This document shows positions 1 to 9,215 of a DNA stretch of 34,233 bases, piece by piece. Under the pieces are notes generated by a model. It was given only the letters and a program-made list of their open reading frames with translations, was not told the origin of the DNA and made no database searches. The stretch is from assembly GCA_017302075.1 (NCBI GenBank), contig JAFLEB010000005.1, forward strand, positions 1 to 34,233, given 5' to 3'. Position 1 is the first letter of the stretch; each line of letters starts with the position of its first letter. The position numbers were made by a program, and so were the translations under genes. Source of the DNA: Lysobacterales bacterium (GTDB lineage: Bacteria; Pseudomonadota; Gammaproteobacteria; Xanthomonadales; Xanthomonadaceae).

Positions 1-686
1 TCGACCAGGCCCGGGCCGCGCGCGATGCCGCCGCCGCCGCGCGCGATGCCGCGCGCGCGCAGGTCGCGCAGGCTGCGCAGCAGGCCGCGTACACCGTGGT
101 GCGCGCGCCGTTCGCGGGGATCGTGGCGGCGCGCGAGGTCGAGCCCGGCGAGACCGTCGCCCCCGGCCAACCGTTGATGCGCGTGTACGCGCCGCGCGAG
201 CTGCGCATCGAGGTGCTGGTGCCGCAGAGCCGCGCCGAGGCGATCCGCCGCGATCCGCGCGCCAGGGTGCTGCTGCCCGGTGGCCGCGAGGTGGTCCCGG
301 CCGAAGTGGTGGTGTTCCCGGCCGCTGACCCGGCCAGCCACAGCGTCAACGTGCGCGTCCGCCTGCCGGACCTCGACCCGCCACCCGCGCCCGGGACCAC
401 GGCGAAGGTGGTGTTCGATGCCGACGTCGGCGCCGCCGACGGCGGGACGGCGATGCCGCTGCGCATCCCCGCGTCCGCCGTCGCCCAGCGCGGCGAACTC
501 AGCGGCGTGTACGTCCAGCAGGATGGCCGCATCGTGCTGCGCCAGTTGCGCCTGGGGGCGCATGCCGGCGACAGCGTCGAGGTGATCAGCGGGCTGCGCC
601 CGGGCGATCGCGTGGTGCGCGACCCGGTCGCGGCGGTGCAGGCGTTGGCCGCGCGGCGCAAGGCGGCGGAAGGCGCGCATGACTGA
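1..686 (+). CDS. RND efflux periplasmic adaptor (membrane fusion protein), 5' end missing
   Basis: This is the C-terminal part of an HlyD/AcrA-type adaptor that bridges an inner-membrane RND pump to an outer-membrane channel. The reading frame is open from base 3, so the true start lies before the window. The first residues are an Ala/Arg/Gln-rich coiled coil (end of the alpha-hairpin). The lipoyl half-motif follows (VVRAPFAGIVAAREVEPGETV, here in two parts VVRAPFAG and VEPGETV), then the beta-barrel and the membrane-proximal domain (LRPGDRVV near the C-terminus). The stop overlaps the permease start (ATGACTGA), which indicates translational coupling. A 16-bp direct repeat with 21-bp period (15-30 and 36-51) encodes a repeated heptad in the coiled coil. 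Family assignment is secure; substrate is unknown. Confidence 0.9.
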   Translation, partial: DQARAARDAAAAARDAARAQVAQAAQQAAYTVVRAPFAGIVAAREVEPGETVAPGQPLMRVYAPRELRIEVLVPQSRAEAIRRDPRARVLLPGGREVVPAEVVVFPAADPASHSVNVRVRLPDLDPPPAPGTTAKVVFDADVGAADGGTAMPLRIPASAVAQRGELSGVYVQQDGRIVLRQLRLGAHAGDSVEVISGLRPGDRVVRDPVAAVQALAARRKAAEGAHD

Positions 687-3600
687 GCCCCTCGCGACGC
701 CGCGCCTGGGCATCTCCGGGCGGTTGGCGGCGGCCTTCCAGGCCAATCCGCTGACCCCGATCCTGGCGATCATGGGCCTGCTGCTCGGCCTGCTCGCGGT
801 GGCGATCACGCCGCGCGAGGAGGAGCCGCAGATCGACGTGACCATGGCCAACGTCATCGTGCCGTTCGATGGCGCCAGCGCGCGCGACGTCGAGCAACTC
901 GTGTCCGTGCCGCTGGAACAGAAGCTCTCGGAGATCGAGGGCATCAAGCACGTGTACTCGATCAGCCGCCCGGGCATGTCGATCGTGACCGTGGAGTACG
1001 ACGTCGGCGTCGATCGCCAGCCGGCGCTGGTGCGCCTGTACAACCAGGTGTATTCGAACCAGGACTGGCTGCCGCCGGGCTTCGGGGTGGGCACGCCGAT
1101 CGTCAAGCCGAAGGGCATCGACGACGTGCCGGTGATGGCGGTGACGCTGTGGAGCGACGATCCCGCCACCGACGCGACCCGCCTCGCCGAAGTGGCCCAC
1201 ACCCTGGAAGCCGAGGTGAAGCGCATCCCCGGGACGCGCGACGTGTACACGATCGGCGCGCCGGACCGCAGCGTGCTGGTGACCCTGGATGCCGCCAGGC
1301 TCGCCGCCTACCAGTTGTCGCCGGGCGACCTGATGCAGGCGCTGCGCGCGGCCAACGTGGTCCACCAGGCCGGCGAGCGGGTGACCGCCGCGGGCGCGGT
1401 CCCCGTGACCGCGGGCCGCTTCGTGTCCTCCGCCGACGACGTCGCCTCGCTGGTGGTCGGCAGCAACGGCGGCAAGCCGCTGCTGCTATCCGACGTCGCG
1501 TCGATCGAACTGCGCGGCGACCTCGCCAGCCGCTATGCCTGGCATGGCGCCCCGGCCGGACGCGAGGGCCCGAAGGCCGGGGTGGCGCCGGCGGTCACCA
1601 TCGCCATCGCCAAGAAGCCGGGCACCAACGCCTCCGACATCACCCAGGCGGTGTCGCGCCGGCTGGCGCAGTTGCAGGGCGAGGTGATCCCCGACGGCGT
1701 CCACGCCACGATCACCCGCGACTACGGCCAGACCGCCGCCGACAAGGCGCAGAAGCTGATCCAGAAGCTGGTGTTCGCGACCGCCTCGGTGGTGCTGCTG
1801 GTGCTGTTCGCGCTGGGCTGGCGCGAGGCCATCGTGGTCGGCAGCGCGGTGGTGCTGACCCTCGCGGTGACCCTGTTCGCCTCGCACGTGATGGGCTTCA
1901 CCCTGAACCGGGTGTCGCTGTTCGCGCTGATCTTCTCGATCGGCATCCTCGTCGACGACGCCATCGTGGTGGTCGAGAACATCCATCGCCACCTCGCCAT
2001 CCCGGGGTCCGACGGCCGCAAGCGCAGCCTGCGCGAGGTGATTCCGCCGGCGGTGGACGAAGTCGGCGGGCCGACCATCCTCGCCACCTTCACCGTGATC
2101 GCGGCGCTGATGCCGATGGCCTTCGTGTCGGGCCTGATGGGACCGTACATGCGACCGATCCCGATCAACGCCTCGGTCGGCATGCTGCTCTCGCTGCTGA
2201 TCGCACTGGTGGTCACCCCGTGGCTGTCGCTGAAGCTGCTGGGCCGACACGGTCACGATGCCGCCGTCGACCACGTCCACGAGGAGCACCAGCAAGGTTG
2301 GCTGCACCGCCTGTTCGGGCGGGTGATGACCCCGTTCATCGCCGGTGCCGGCGCCGGCCGCAAGCGCGGCCTGCTGTTCGCCTCGATGGCCGGGCTGGTG
2401 CTGCTGGCGGCGTCGCTGGCGGTGTTCGAGCTGGTGGTGCTGAAGATGCTGCCGTTCGACAACAAGTCGGAAGTGCAGGTGGTGGTCGACATGCCCGAGG
2501 GCAGCGCCCTCGAGCAGACCAACGCCTTGCTCGGTGAACTGGCCGCGGAAGTCGACAGCATTCCGGAAGTGCTGGATTACCAGGGTTATGCGGGCACCGC
2601 CGCGCCGATCAACTTCAATGGCCTGGTCCGCCAGTACTTCCTGCGCAGCGGCAGCAATGTCGGCGACCTGCAGGTGAACCTGGTCGACAAGCACCATCGC
2701 GACCGCAAGAGCCACGAGATCGCGCGTGCGATGCGCCCCGCGCTCGCCGCGATCGGCAAGCGCCACGGGGCCTCGGTCAAGGTGGTCGAGGTGCCGCCGG
2801 GGCCGCCGGTGCTGGCGCCGCTGGTCGCCGAGGTCTACGGCCCCGACTACGCCGGCCAGCGGCGGATCGCCCGCGGCCTGGCGACGGGCCTGTTCGCCGG
2901 GACCGAGGGCATCGTCGACATCGACACCAGCGTCGAGGCCGATGCGCCGCGCGAGACCCTGGTGCTGGACCGCGAGCGCGCCGCGCGCCTCGGCGTGCCG
3001 CAGGCCACGGTGGCCGACGCGATCGCGATGGCGGTCGCTGGCAGCGATGCCACCTTCATGCAGGACGGGCGTTCGAAGTATCCGCGCCCGGTGCGCCTGC
3101 GCCTGCCGGCGCAGGACCAGGCCTCGCTGCAGTCGCTGCTCGCGGTGCGGGTGCGCGGCGGGCAGGGCCAGCTGGTGCCGCTCTCGGAACTGGTGCGGGT
3201 GGAGCGGGGACACTGGGACGGCGCGATCCACCACAAGGATGGCCTGCCGGTCGCCTACGTGATGGCCGACGAAGCCGGCGCGCTCGACAGCCCGCTGTAC
3301 GGCATGTTCTCGATCGTCGGCAAGCTCGGCGATGCCAAGGTCGACGGGCAGTCGCTGGCGCAGGCCTTCATCGCCCAGCCCACCGACACCAGCGGTTACG
3401 CGGTGAAGTGGGACGGCGAGTGGCAGATCACCTACGAGACCTTCCGCGACATGGGCATCGCCTACGCCGCGGGCATGGTGCTGATCTACCTGCTGGTGGT
3501 CGCCCAGTTCCGCAGCTACCTCGTGCCGCTGGTGATCATGGCGCCGATCCCGCTGACCGTGATCGGGGTGATGCCGGGGCATGCGCTGCTGGGCGCGCAG

Positions 3601-3939
3601 TTCACCGCCACCAGCATGATCGGCATGATCGCGCTGGCTGGCATCATCGTCCGCAACTCGATCCTGCTGGTGGACTTCATCAACCAGGAGACCGCGCGCG
3701 GCGTGCCGCTCGCCAAGGCGACGATCGATGCCTGCGCGGTCCGCGCCAAGCCGATCGCGCTGACCGGCCTGGCGGCCATGCTCGGTGCCTTCTTCATCCT
3801 CGACGACCCGATCTTCAACGGCCTGGCGATCTCGTTGATCTTCGGCATCTTCGTCAGCACCATCCTCACCCTCGTGGTCATCCCGTTGCTGTATTACGTG
3901 CTGCAGCGGCGGGCCGCGGGCGCGACGCAGTCATCCTGA
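679..3939 (+). CDS. RND family efflux permease (AcrB/HAE-like)
   Basis: This 1086-residue inner-membrane proton antiporter pairs with the adaptor that overlaps it. The first membrane segment is at about residues 28-46 (LAIMGLLLGLLAVAI). A large periplasmic domain follows, then TM4 with the proton-relay pair D426-D427 (GILVDDAIVVVENI). A second periplasmic domain and a closing membrane bundle complete the protein; length fits the family. Two points are unusual. The cytoplasmic linker at about residues 520-546 is rich in histidine (GRHGHDAAVDHVHEEH). The basic residue of the later proton-relay helix is Arg (R992 in GIIVRNSILLVDF) where AcrB has Lys. No outer-membrane partner is in the window; one may lie upstream. 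The substrate (drug, metal or solvent) cannot be decided. Confidence 0.92.
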   Translation: MTEPLATPRLGISGRLAAAFQANPLTPILAIMGLLLGLLAVAITPREEEPQIDVTMANVIVPFDGASARDVEQLVSVPLEQKLSEIEGIKHVYSISRPGMSIVTVEYDVGVDRQPALVRLYNQVYSNQDWLPPGFGVGTPIVKPKGIDDVPVMAVTLWSDDPATDATRLAEVAHTLEAEVKRIPGTRDVYTIGAPDRSVLVTLDAARLAAYQLSPGDLMQALRAANVVHQAGERVTAAGAVPVTAGRFVSSADDVASLVVGSNGGKPLLLSDVASIELRGDLASRYAWHGAPAGREGPKAGVAPAVTIAIAKKPGTNASDITQAVSRRLAQLQGEVIPDGVHATITRDYGQTAADKAQKLIQKLVFATASVVLLVLFALGWREAIVVGSAVVLTLAVTLFASHVMGFTLNRVSLFALIFSIGILVDDAIVVVENIHRHLAIPGSDGRKRSLREVIPPAVDEVGGPTILATFTVIAALMPMAFVSGLMGPYMRPIPINASVGMLLSLLIALVVTPWLSLKLLGRHGHDAAVDHVHEEHQQGWLHRLFGRVMTPFIAGAGAGRKRGLLFASMAGLVLLAASLAVFELVVLKMLPFDNKSEVQVVVDMPEGSALEQTNALLGELAAEVDSIPEVLDYQGYAGTAAPINFNGLVRQYFLRSGSNVGDLQVNLVDKHHRDRKSHEIARAMRPALAAIGKRHGASVKVVEVPPGPPVLAPLVAEVYGPDYAGQRRIARGLATGLFAGTEGIVDIDTSVEADAPRETLVLDRERAARLGVPQATVADAIAMAVAGSDATFMQDGRSKYPRPVRLRLPAQDQASLQSLLAVRVRGGQGQLVPLSELVRVERGHWDGAIHHKDGLPVAYVMADEAGALDSPLYGMFSIVGKLGDAKVDGQSLAQAFIAQPTDTSGYAVKWDGEWQITYETFRDMGIAYAAGMVLIYLLVVAQFRSYLVPLVIMAPIPLTVIGVMPGHALLGAQFTATSMIGMIALAGIIVRNSILLVDFINQETARGVPLAKATIDACAVRAKPIALTGLAAMLGAFFILDDPIFNGLAISLIFGIFVSTILTLVVIPLLYYVLQRRAAGATQSS

Positions 3940-3949
3940 GGAGGAACCC

Positions 3950-4420
3950 ATGAGCGACGACGGCGGTATCCGGCTGGTGCTGGAGCAGGAAGGGCCCTAT
4001 GCCTTCAAGGTGTCGTTCGACGGCACCGCGCTGGAGGCGTTGCACACCGACGAATCCGCGCCGCTCGGCGCGGGCGCGGGCCCCAACCCGGCGCACCTGT
4101 TGCTGGCGTCGATCGCCAACTGCCTCTCCGCGAGCCTGGTGTTCGCGCTGCGCAAGTTCAAGAACAGCCCGGGCCCGATTCGCGCCGAGATCACCGCACG
4201 CAAGGAACGCAACGCGGAAGGGCGCTGGCGGATCCCGCACGCCGAGGTGGTGATCACCCTCGCCGACAGCGCCGCCACGCTAGAGCATTTCGACCGCGTG
4301 CTGGCCCAGTTCGAGCAGTTCTGCATCGTCACCCAGAGCGTGCGCGAGGGCGTGGTGGTGGACGTCGCGATCGTCGATGCGGAGGGGCGGCGCCACGTGC
4401 CGGGCACCGTCGCCGCATGA
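3950..4420 (+). CDS. OsmC family protein
   Basis: This 156-residue cytoplasmic protein belongs to the OsmC/Ohr thiol-peroxidase superfamily. The two conserved cysteines are in the expected places: C58 in the helix IANCLSASL, and C125 in FCIVTQSVREG. Known OsmC and Ohr proteins reduce organic hydroperoxides through such a pair, but many family members are uncharacterised, so activity is inferred. It starts 10 bp after the RND permease stop with a good AGGAGG-like site (GAGGAACCC), and its stop overlaps the thioredoxin start as ATGA. Co-expression with a thioredoxin and an AhpD-like protein supports a redox role, perhaps in detoxifying peroxides linked to the compounds the pump exports. Confidence 0.88.
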   Translation: MSDDGGIRLVLEQEGPYAFKVSFDGTALEALHTDESAPLGAGAGPNPAHLLLASIANCLSASLVFALRKFKNSPGPIRAEITARKERNAEGRWRIPHAEVVITLADSAATLEHFDRVLAQFEQFCIVTQSVREGVVVDVAIVDAEGRRHVPGTVAA

Positions 4421-4851
4421 GCGCGCCGGTCCTCGTCGCCTGCCCGCACTGCAATGCGCGCAACCGCGTGCCGCCGGCGCGCCTGGCCGAGGTGCCCGCC
4501 TGCGGCCAGTGCCACGCGCCGCTGTTCATCGCCAGGCCGGTCGCGCTGGATGCGGCCGGCTTCGATGCGCATGTCGCGCGCGCCGACCTGCCGGTGCTGG
4601 TCGACTTCTGGGCGCCGTGGTGCGGGCCTTGCCGGTTGATGGCGCCGCAGTTCGAGGCCGCCGCCGCGCAGCTCGAGCCGCAAGTCCGCCTGGCCAAGGT
4701 CGACACCGAGGCGCAACCGGCGCTGGGTGGCCGCTTCGGGATCCGCAGTATCCCCACCCTGGTCTTGTTCAAGCAAGGCCGGGAACTCGCGCGCCAGGCC
4801 GGCGCGATGGGCGCCGCCGACATCGTGCGCTGGACCCGCCAGCACCTTTGA
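4417..4851 (+). CDS. trxC: Thioredoxin 2 (zinc-binding thioredoxin)
   Basis: This 144-residue cytoplasmic disulfide reductase has an N-terminal zinc ribbon with C9/C12 (CPHC) and C29/C32 (CGQC), the hallmark of thioredoxin 2. The thioredoxin fold follows, with active site WCGPC at residues 68-72 and the cis-proline loop RSIPTLVLF. Length matches E. coli TrxC (about 139 residues). In E. coli trxC is induced by oxidative stress through OxyR; no OxyR site was looked for successfully here. It is translationally coupled to the upstream OsmC gene (ATGA). It is the likely electron donor for one or both of its small redox neighbours, which is inference from context. Confidence 0.93.
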   Translation: MSAPVLVACPHCNARNRVPPARLAEVPACGQCHAPLFIARPVALDAAGFDAHVARADLPVLVDFWAPWCGPCRLMAPQFEAAAAQLEPQVRLAKVDTEAQPALGGRFGIRSIPTLVLFKQGRELARQAGAMGAADIVRWTRQHL

Positions 4852-4871
4852 TTCCCCCACTGGACGCTACC

Positions 4872-5228
4872 GTGAGCCAATCCTTCCCCGACCTCATCGA
4901 CGACCTCAATGCCGCGATCACCGCGCTGCGCGCCGGCGCGCCCGAGCCGATGCGCGCCTTTTCCGGGCTGGCCCGCGAGGCGCTCAAGCCCGGCGTGCTC
5001 GACACCAAGACCAAGGAGTTGATCGCCACCGCGATCTCGGTCGCGGTGCGCTGCGATGGCTGCATCGGCTTCCACGCCAAGGCGGCGATCCGCGCCGGCG
5101 CCAGCCGTGCGGAAATGCTCGAGACCCTGTCGATGGCGATCTACATGGGCGCGGGGCCGTCGATGATCTACGCGTCGGAAGCCTTGCGCGCGTTCGACGA
5201 GTTGTCGCCCGCCGCCGACGCGTCCTGA
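4872..5228 (+). CDS. Carboxymuconolactone decarboxylase / AhpD-like protein
   Basis: The GTG start at 4872 gives a 118-residue all-helical protein. It has the AhpD-type redox signature C61-x-x-C64 and H68 (VRCDGCIGFHAKAA), preceded by TKTKELIATAISVAV, which is typical of the family. Members with CxxC-H act as thiol peroxidases or redox partners of peroxiredoxins; those lacking the cysteines are decarboxylases, so a redox role is favoured. It follows trxC by 20 bp and is the last gene of the operon. The GTG start has no strong ribosome-binding site; TTG at 4848 or CTG at 4860 are in-frame alternatives, but sequence conservation begins near the GTG. The gene is convergent with the nuclease gene 13 bp downstream. 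Confidence 0.85.
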   Translation: MSQSFPDLIDDLNAAITALRAGAPEPMRAFSGLAREALKPGVLDTKTKELIATAISVAVRCDGCIGFHAKAAIRAGASRAEMLETLSMAIYMGAGPSMIYASEALRAFDELSPAADAS

Positions 5229-5241
5229 GTCGCGGGGTCGT

Positions 5242-6111
5242 TCAGCCCAGCGCCTGGTTCAGCACCTGGGCCAGCCGCCAGGCGGCCTGGCGAATGCGCT
5301 GCTCCGCCAGCGGCCGTTGGGCGTCGAGGTAGCCATGGTCCATCGTGTGCGTGGCCGGGTACAGGCCGCGCGCCTCGATCAACCGGCAGGACTCCTTAGC
5401 CCAGGCCATCGGCATCACGTCATGCGCGGAGGGCGCCGGGTAGGACGGCCAGGGCAGGGCATCAAGCCGGTCCGAGTAGGCCGCCAGGTCGAGCCCGCGG
5501 CTGCGCAGGATGTAGTAGTCCCAGATCGAGTGCAGGTTGGTGCCCATCACGCCGTCGACGTAGTCCTTGCGGGCGTAGGCCTCGGGCTCGATCGGCGTGC
5601 GCAGGCTGACCTGGAAGCGGTTGCCGCCGGCATCGTCGCGGTCGCCGGCATGCATCGGCTGGTGGGCGTCGCCGACGAAGTGGACGATGAACTTCAGCGC
5701 GTCGCGTCGCGCCGCGAGCGGCTGGCTGCGGTCGGCCAGGATCGCGCGTTGGCGTTCGATCGCCGACACCACGCAGTTGCCGTCCGGGCAGTCGCGGGCC
5801 TCATCGAAGCCGCAGCCGCCGCCCTCGGCGTTGATGTAGTGCCAGCGCGAGGTGGCCTTGAAGCGATCCGGGTCGGTGTTGCGCAGGTCGTCGGCCCAGT
5901 TCGCCACGCCGGCGAGGGTGGGATCGGGCTCGCCCGCCAGCAGGCGCGCGACCTCGGCCTTGGCCTTCGGGTCCAGGTGGCGTTCCGCGAGCTCGCCGAC
6001 CATGCGATGGCCGAGCCCGCCCCAGGCCCACGCAACCGGGATGACGGCGAGCAGGCACAGGCCGAGCAGCACAGCCCGGGACTTGGGGGAAGACGAAAGA
6101 AAACGGGCCAT
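5242..6111 (-). CDS. Secreted S1/P1-type zinc nuclease
   Basis: This 289-residue exported single-strand nuclease/3'-nucleotidase begins with a signal peptide (residues 1-29, cleaved at VAWA/WGG). The mature protein therefore starts with the zinc-ligating Trp (W30), as in P1 nuclease. All nine expected ligands can be placed: W30, H35, D74, H91, H144, D148, H154, H194 and D198. The spacing agrees closely with P1 numbering (offset about 29). It probably degrades extracellular or periplasmic nucleic acid for nutrition. The ATG at 6111 gives a normal signal peptide; an in-frame GTG at 6132 would add seven residues. It lies downstream of ompW on the same strand (52 bp gap) and may be cotranscribed with it. 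Confidence 0.9.
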   Translation of the reverse strand: MARFLSSSPKSRAVLLGLCLLAVIPVAWAWGGLGHRMVGELAERHLDPKAKAEVARLLAGEPDPTLAGVANWADDLRNTDPDRFKATSRWHYINAEGGGCGFDEARDCPDGNCVVSAIERQRAILADRSQPLAARRDALKFIVHFVGDAHQPMHAGDRDDAGGNRFQVSLRTPIEPEAYARKDYVDGVMGTNLHSIWDYYILRSRGLDLAAYSDRLDALPWPSYPAPSAHDVMPMAWAKESCRLIEARGLYPATHTMDHGYLDAQRPLAEQRIRQAAWRLAQVLNQALG

Positions 6112-6163
6112 GGGGGCAGGATAGCCCGCCACGGCCCGCGGAGGGAACCGGATCTGGTCTCGA

Positions 6164-6796
6164 TCAGAAGTGCATCACGTAGGCGATGCCGTAGACCGAC
6201 GGATCGATGTTCACCGTGTTCTTGGTGCCCAGCTTGGCGCCGTTGAGCTTGACGTCGGTGTCGATGTCGATCTTGCGGTAGTCGATGCGGATCGCGCCCT
6301 TCTCGCTGACCTGGAAGTCCACGCCGATGTGGCCGGCAAGGCCCCACGAATTGGAGAGGTCGAGGTTGGTGCCGTCGATCGCGCCTTCGGTCTTGGTGCT
6401 GAAGAACGTGGTGTAGTTCAGGCCCAGGCCGACGAACGGGCGGACCTTGCCCTGGCCGAAGTGGTATTGCAGCGACACCGTCGGCGGCAGGTGCTTGGTG
6501 GAGCCGACCTTGCCGACGCCGACCACGTTGATGTCGTGCTGGAACGGCAGCGCGGCGAGGATCTCGACGCCCAGGTTGTCCTTCAGGAAGTATTCGCCGG
6601 TGATGGTCGGGCGGGCATTGCTGCCGATGTCCATCTTCAGGTTGCCCAGCGGGGTGGCGGTCAGGGTGCCGTTGTCGCTCTTCGGGTCGACGTTGTGGAC
6701 GCCGACGCCGAGCGTCCAATGGCCGGCGGACTGGGCGAAGGCGGGCATCGCGGCCAGGGCGAGGGAAGCGGCGAGGGCGTAGCGGACGAGTTTCAT
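6164..6796 (-). CDS. ompW: OmpW family outer-membrane protein
   Basis: This 210-residue precursor has a signal peptide (MKLVRYALAASLALAAMPAFA, shown here only to mark the A-x-A site before QS). The mature part is a beta-barrel with the OmpW pattern of alternating hydrophobic strands, including VRPFVGLGLNYTTFF and WGLAGHIGVDFQV. It ends in the aromatic residue F (YVMHF), as most outer-membrane barrels do. OmpW proteins form a narrow hydrophobic channel for small apolar molecules; this role is from the family. ATG at 6796 is chosen because it starts the signal peptide and has GGAG eight bases upstream; an upstream in-frame start would spoil the signal. An FNR-type box lies 67 bp upstream. Confidence 0.9.
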   Translation of the reverse strand: MKLVRYALAASLALAAMPAFAQSAGHWTLGVGVHNVDPKSDNGTLTATPLGNLKMDIGSNARPTITGEYFLKDNLGVEILAALPFQHDINVVGVGKVGSTKHLPPTVSLQYHFGQGKVRPFVGLGLNYTTFFSTKTEGAIDGTNLDLSNSWGLAGHIGVDFQVSEKGAIRIDYRKIDIDTDVKLNGAKLGTKNTVNIDPSVYGIAYVMHF

Positions 6797-6833
6797 TTGG
6801 GGGCTCCAGTGGCCTTTCGTTTCAACTGGCGGC

Positions 6834-6839
6834 AAGTCT
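6834..6839 (-). promoter_or_regulatory. Candidate -10 box of ompW
   Basis: Read on the minus strand this is AGACTT. It predicts a transcription start near 6827, about 30 bases before the ompW ATG. No good -35 box is present at the usual distance, which fits an activator-dependent promoter using the box at 6863-6876, centred about 42 bases upstream of the predicted start. Confidence 0.35.
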
Positions 6840-6862
6840 CCGCCCGTCCGCGCCCCCCGTTC

Positions 6863-6876
6863 TTGACCACGATCAA
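6863..6876. promoter_or_regulatory. FNR/CRP-family binding site
   Basis: TTGACCACGATCAA matches the FNR/ANR consensus TTGAT-N4-ATCAA in nine of ten defined positions. It lies in the divergent region between ompW and gap. Its centre is about -42 relative to a candidate ompW start and about -55 relative to a candidate gap start. E. coli ompW is known to respond to FNR and oxygen; control here is inferred. Confidence 0.55.
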
Positions 6877-6912
6877 ATCCGCCTGAAATCCCGTCGCAAC
6901 CCGAGGCCCGGG

Positions 6913-7959
<1,047 letters not shown>

Positions 7960-7976
7960 GCGCCCGCCACGTCGAT

Positions 7977-8007
7977 GAAGCCCCGCCGCGCGCGGGGCTT
8001 CGTTTTT
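7977..8007 (+). terminator. Intrinsic terminator between gap and pgk
   Basis: A perfect 10-bp stem (GAAGCCCCGC at 7977-7986 with GCGGGGCTTC at 7992-8001) has a five-base loop and is followed by GTTTTT. It starts 17 bases after the gap stop and ends 26 bases before the pgk start. Confidence 0.88.
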
Positions 8008-8032
8008 CCGCCCACGCATCCAGGGAAACGCC

Positions 8033-9208
8033 ATGTCCATCCTCCGCATGACCGAGCTCGACCTCGCCGGCAAGCGCGTGCTGATCCGCCAGGACCTCAA
8101 CGTGCCGGTGGCCGGCGGCAAGGTGACCTCCGACCAGCGCATCACCGCATCCATCCCGACCATCAAGCTTGCGTTGGCCAAGGGCGCCGCGGTGATGGTG
8201 ACGTCCCACCTCGGCCGGCCGAAGGAAGGCAGTTGGAGCGAGGCCGACTCGCTCGCGCCGGTGGCCGCGCGACTGTCCGAGCTGCTCGGCTTCGACGTGC
8301 CCCTGGTGCGCGACTACCTGGACGGCGTGGACGTGCAGCCCGGCCAGCTGGTGCTGCTCGAGAACTGCCGCATGAACGTCGGCGAAGGCAACGACGACGA
8401 GGTCCTGTCGCGCAAGTACGCCGCGCTGTGCGACGTGTTCGTGATGGATGCGTTCGGCACTGCGCACCGCGCGCAGGCCTCGACGCATGGCGTGATCCGC
8501 TTCGCCGCGCAGGCGGCCGGCGGCCCGCTGCTGATGGCGGAACTGGATGCGCTGGCGAAGGCGCTGGAGCACCCGGCGCGCCCGTTGCTGGCGATCGTCG
8601 CCGGCAGCAAGGTCAGCACCAAGCTGGAACTGCTGTCGTCGCTGGTCGGCAAGGTCGACCAGCTGATCGTGGGCGGCGGCATCGCCAATACCTTCATCGC
8701 CGCGATGGGCCACGGCGTGGGCAAGTCGCTGGTGGAGATGGACCTGGTCGACACCGCCAGGCAGATCATGGCCGACGCCAAGGCGCGCGGCGCGGACATC
8801 CCGTTGCCGGTGGACGTGGTGGTGGCGCCTGCGTTCGCCGCCGATGCGCCCGCCAGCACCCGGCGCATCGACGAGGTCGGTGCCGACGACATGATCCTGG
8901 ACATCGGCCCAGGGACCGCACGGGCCTACGCCGCGTTGATCGCCAAGGCGGGCACCGTGGTCTGGAACGGGCCGGTCGGCGTGTTCGAGTTCGATGCCTT
9001 CGGCCACGGCACCGAAGCGGTTGCGCGCGCGATCGCCGATTCGCCCGCGTTCTCCATCGCCGGCGGCGGCGACACGCTGGCTGCTGTGGAAAAGTACCGC
9101 ATCGAAAATGCGGTGTCCTACATTTCCACAGGCGGTGGCGCCTTCCTCGAGTTCCTCGAAGGCAAGACATTGCCTGCCGTTGCGGCGCTGGCGGCACGGA
9201 ATCGGTGA
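8033..9208 (+). CDS. pgk: Phosphoglycerate kinase
   Basis: This 391-residue cytoplasmic enzyme transfers phosphate from 1,3-bisphosphoglycerate to ADP. The N-terminal substrate motif RQDLNVPV (residues 19-26) and the region SHLGRPKEG are present. The C-terminal nucleotide domain carries [12 protein letters not shown] and the closing [19 protein letters not shown] region. Length is normal. The ATG at 8033 has AGGGAAA upstream. The gene sits only 26 bases beyond the terminator that follows gap, and no convincing promoter was seen between them. Expression may therefore depend on readthrough or a promoter inside gap. Confidence 0.96.
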   Translation: MSILRMTELDLAGKRVLIRQDLNVPVAGGKVTSDQRITASIPTIKLALAKGAAVMVTSHLGRPKEGSWSEADSLAPVAARLSELLGFDVPLVRDYLDGVDVQPGQLVLLENCRMNVGEGNDDEVLSRKYAALCDVFVMDAFGTAHRAQASTHGVIRFAAQAAGGPLLMAELDALAKALEHPARPLLAIVAGSKVSTKLELLSSLVGKVDQLIVGGGIANTFIAAMGHGVGKSLVEMDLVDTARQIMADAKARGADIPLPVDVVVAPAFAADAPASTRRIDEVGADDMILDIGPGTARAYAALIAKAGTVVWNGPVGVFEFDAFGHGTEAVARAIADSPAFSIAGGGDTLAAVEKYRIENAVSYISTGGGAFLEFLEGKTLPAVAALAARNR

Positions 9209-9215
9209 TAACGTT

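Noticed and set aside
1486..3582. A 698-codon open frame on the minus strand within the first RND permease gene
   Set aside because: It is low-complexity His/Asp/Gln/Arg sequence without a start signal. It arises from third-position GC bias of the permease gene.
3878..4860. Minus-strand open frames opposite the OsmC, thioredoxin and AhpD-like genes
   Set aside because: They lack recognisable domains and ribosome-binding sites, while the plus-strand genes have complete active sites and operon spacing.
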